A DNA stretch of 64,000 nt from Sciurus carolinensis. Lineage: Eukaryota > Chordata > Mammalia > Rodentia > Sciuridae. Position numbers and translations under genes: made by a program. Positions 61,970 to 64,000 of this stretch are shown in pieces; within the stretch, counting starts at the first letter, position 1, and each line of letters opens with the position of its first letter. The notes below the pieces were generated by a model. That model made no database searches. It was given only the letters and a program-made list of their open reading frames with translations, and was not told the DNA's origin. Location: NCBI RefSeq assembly GCF_902686445.1, contig NC_062232.1:11391105-11455104 (forward strand). Reading direction: 5' to 3'.

Positions 61970-62125
61970 GCTGAACTGGACAGCCAATGACGGGTAAGAT
62001 TCGTGAGAGCTCATACCAACCTAAGACAGGAAATGAGGGCTAGAGCCTCATTATCCAATGATGGGTAAGGATGTTGCTCTGCCACGGACAACCTAAGACA
62101 GGCGCAGTTCCTGAGGGATTGTCAC
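61966..62125 (+). promoter_or_regulatory. CTE-like RNA export element (type-D retrovirus class)
   Basis: It directly follows the env stop. Two related halves each contain a CCAATGAxGGGTAAG motif (61984-61998; 62055-62069) and a perfect AACCTAAGACAGG (62018-62030; 62090-62102). Complementary pieces allow one long hairpin: GAACTG (61973-61978) with CAGTTC (62105-62110); CGTG-AGAGC (about 62002-62010) with GCTCT-GC-CACG; and the apical AATGAGG (62032-62038) with CCTCATT (62046-62052). This layout and these loop sequences are those of the constitutive transport element of type-D simian retroviruses, which binds NXF1 to export unspliced RNA. Function here is inferred. Confidence 0.85.
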
Positions 62126-62229
62126 TCCAGCCCTATACCTGTTCAGGCAAGCTGTGCCCCCGTCTCGCCACATAACCTCTATCACCCCCTTAAAATATGG
62201 CTATCGAAAAATGGTCAATAATTTTATAT

Positions 62230-62243
62230 AAGAAAGGGGGAAA
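62230..62243 (+). other. Polypurine tract
   Basis: AAGAAAGGGGGAAA immediately before the 3' LTR; the primer for plus-strand DNA synthesis in retroviruses. Confidence 0.88.
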
Positions 62244-62640
62244 TGTCAGGGACCAAGAAGTTCTCATTCTGAGAACATTCTGACCTTTACAATAAGCAGC
62301 AGCGCCCCTCCCCCCCCCCTCTCCTGGCTGATAATTCTGACAGTATGGCGCCTATGGCGCCCACGGCTTCTCTTCCGGGACTACACTTTCCCGCTGGCAC
62401 AAACTTCACCTTCCCGCCAGCGCGAATTTGCACTCTATCAGGAACCCAGCAGAAGAATATAACCAACCAGGCTGCACCTCGTCATACCCCTCATTCCCTC
62501 AGCATAAATACCCGTGAGAACAATAAAAATTTGCAGCTTGATCAGAATTCCTGTCTTGCTGTCTCTCCCTGCGTCTCTTGTCCTTTCATTCCTTCTCTCT
62601 TAGGTTTGCCGTCCTCGTTGATGTCCTGCGGGTCGGGACA
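62244..62640 (+). repeat. 3' LTR
   Basis: 397 bp, differing from the 5' LTR by three substitutions and a small change at the C run, as counted by eye. Two substitutions fall in CpG positions. One alters the first E2F-like motif (TTTCCCGCT instead of TTTCCCGCC). AATAAA lies at 62522-62527. Confidence 0.95.
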
Positions 62641-64000
62641 ATTCTGGGAATATTGGCTATCCAAATGCAAAAGAATTGGGCTGTAATTGCACACCAAATA
62701 CAAAAATCATCTCAAAATGGGTTAAAGACTCGAATGTAAGTGCTGAAACTATAAAACTTTTAGAAGAAAATATAAGGAGAAATCTCTATGACAATGGTCT
62801 GGGCAATGAATTTTTTAATATGACCCCAAAAGTACAGGTAATAACAAATGAGATTATATCAAACTACAAACCTCCTACACGGCAAAGGAAGCAATCAACA
62901 GAGTGAAGAAACAACCTATGGACTGGGAGAAAAGATTTGCAAACCATACATCTCTTAGAGGGCTAATATCCAAAATATATAAGGAACTCAACAGCAAGAA
63001 AACAAATAACCTGATTTAAAATAAGCAAAGAAAATGAAGAGAAGATTTCCAAAAGAAGACATACAAAGTGTAACAGCTAAATGCAAAAATGCTCAACCAG
63101 GTGTGGTGGCATATACCTACAATCCCAGTGACTACAGAAGCTGAGACAGGAGGATTACAAATTCAAGGCCAGCCTCACAATTTAGTATGGCCCTAAGCAA
63201 CTTAGTGAGAACCTGTCTCAAAATAAAAAATAAAAAGGTTTGGGGAAGTAGTTTAGTGGTCAAGTGCCTCTGGGTTCAATCCCAGTACCACCCCGCCCCA
63301 AAATGCTCAACATCACTAATCATCAGAGCAATGCAAATATAAAATGACAATGAGATATTATTTCACATGGTTGAATGGCTATTTACCAAAAAAAGGAAAG
63401 ATAGCAAGTATTGGCCAAGATATGGAAAAAAGAGATTGCTCATACATTGTTGCTGGGAATGTAAATTAGTATAGTCAGTACAGAAGAAAGTATGGATCTT
63501 CCTCAAAAATTAAAAATACCATATGATTCAGCAATCCCACTTCTGGGTATATATTGTGAGGAAATGAAATCAGTATGCTGAAGCAATGTCTGCACTCCCA
63601 TGTTCATTGCAGCATTATTCAAATAGCCAAAATATGCAATCAGTGGGTGAATGGATGAAGAAAATGTGAGACACACAACACACGCACACGCACAATGGAA
63701 TACTATTCATCCTGTACAAAAGAAAGCTGTGTCCTTTGCAACATGTATGAACTTATTCGAGGATGTTATGCTAAGCGAAATATGCCAGGCACAGAAAGAC
63801 AAATTCCACATAATCTCACATACACGTGGATTCTAAAGAAAGTCCAACTAATAGACACAGAGAGAAGAATGATGGTTGCCAGGAGCTGTAGGGTTAGGAT
63901 GGCGGGGATGGGAAGATGTTGGTCAAAGGGTATAAAGTTTCAGTTAGATATGATAAATAAGTCTGGGAGATCTATTGCACAGGTATGGTGACTATAGTTA
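62641..64000 (+). mobile_element. LINE-1 3' portion, right of the ERV
   Basis: Continues the LINE-1 ORF2 end and 3'UTR interrupted by the provirus: 'ctatccaaatgcaaaagaat', 'caatcaacagagtgaagaaa', 'gaaatgaaatcagtatgctg', then the 3'UTR to the window edge. A B1-ID SINE is inserted at about 63,096-63,298. Confidence 0.88.
63096..63298 (+). repeat. B1-ID dimer SINE with target-site duplication
   Basis: 'caggtgtggtggcatatacc' to 'ggttcaatcccagtacca'; AAAATGCTCAAC lies just left (about 63084-63095) and right (about 63300-63311). Confidence 0.9.

Larger units (their letters stand above)
55836..62640 (+). mobile_element. Betaretrovirus-like (class II, type-D-like) endogenous retrovirus
   Basis: A 6.8 kb provirus with 396/397-bp LTRs that begin TGTCAGGG and end GGGACA, flanked by the 6-bp target duplication ATTCTG (55830-55835, 62641-62646). 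The order is LTR, tRNA-Lys-type primer site, gag, dUTPase-protease, pol, env remnant, CTE-like element, polypurine tract, LTR. Class II/betaretroviral identity rests on the primer site, the dUTPase fused to protease, a G-patch after protease, and the RT/integrase motifs. The provirus is transcriptionally opposite to CLTRN and sits inside an older LINE-1. Coding regions are broken in several places, so it cannot encode complete proteins. Confidence 0.95.
49312..64000 (-). other. CLTRN upstream intron (partial)
   Basis: Non-coding with respect to CLTRN. It contains simple repeats (about 49.57-49.67 kb TA/TGTA; 51.56-51.65 kb GGAT/GATA; 51.73-51.79 kb purines), B1-ID and ID SINEs, a MIR, a LINE-1 and the endogenous retrovirus. 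Stretches at 49.7-50.5, 51.8-53.8 and 54.1-55.0 kb show nothing recognisable. Confidence 0.8.

Noticed and set aside
49312..64000. Further CLTRN exons (membrane segment, ectodomain)
   Set aside because: I searched the minus strand by eye for the hydrophobic segment and its splice sites and found none; the upstream exons are probably beyond position 64000.

Overview
This is mammalian nuclear DNA, most likely from a squirrel-family rodent (ground squirrel or marmot type). The sign is the dense population of tRNA-Ala-derived ID SINEs, many fused to a B1 unit as B1-ID dimers, several still with clear target-site duplications. Every coding exon I recognise is on the minus strand. The locus matches the X-linked neighbourhood in which the carboxypeptidase gene ACE2 lies next to its homologue CLTRN (collectrin).

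Region by region: 1-20.9 kb holds the first six coding exons of ACE2 (minus strand, exon 1 at the high-coordinate end). They encode the signal peptide and about residues 18-267 of the peptidase domain, with intact splice sites and no stops; the zinc-binding exons lie beyond position 1. The stretch 20.9-48.5 kb is the ACE2-CLTRN intergenic space. It holds a 7.2 kb antisense LINE-1 with a recognisable 5' end (26.6-33.8 kb), which splits an older repeat, and a 44-bp inverted repeat enclosing an AT-rich tandem array (37.4-37.8 kb). The last CLTRN exon, with 3'UTR and poly(A) signal, is at 48.5-49.3 kb. From 49.3 kb to the end is the upstream CLTRN intron.

The most notable element is a young betaretrovirus-like (class II, type-D-like) endogenous retrovirus at 55,836-62,640. 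It is inserted antisense to CLTRN inside an older LINE-1. It has almost identical LTRs, a 6-bp target duplication, a tRNA-Lys-type primer site, and recognisable gag, dUTPase-protease, pol and env-tail regions. The coding parts are broken: two gag frameshifts, no nucleocapsid zinc knuckles, two in-frame stops in pol, a short spacing in the integrase active site, and nearly all of env deleted. Immediately after the env stop lies a two-fold repeated, foldable segment. It strongly resembles the constitutive RNA transport element (CTE) of type-D retroviruses, which recruits the host export receptor NXF1. I regard this CTE as the most interesting signal here.

All assignments are by eye, from motifs, reading frames and recalled families; no alignment or database search was run. 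Repeat boundaries are good to about 10-20 bases unless a target-site duplication is given.
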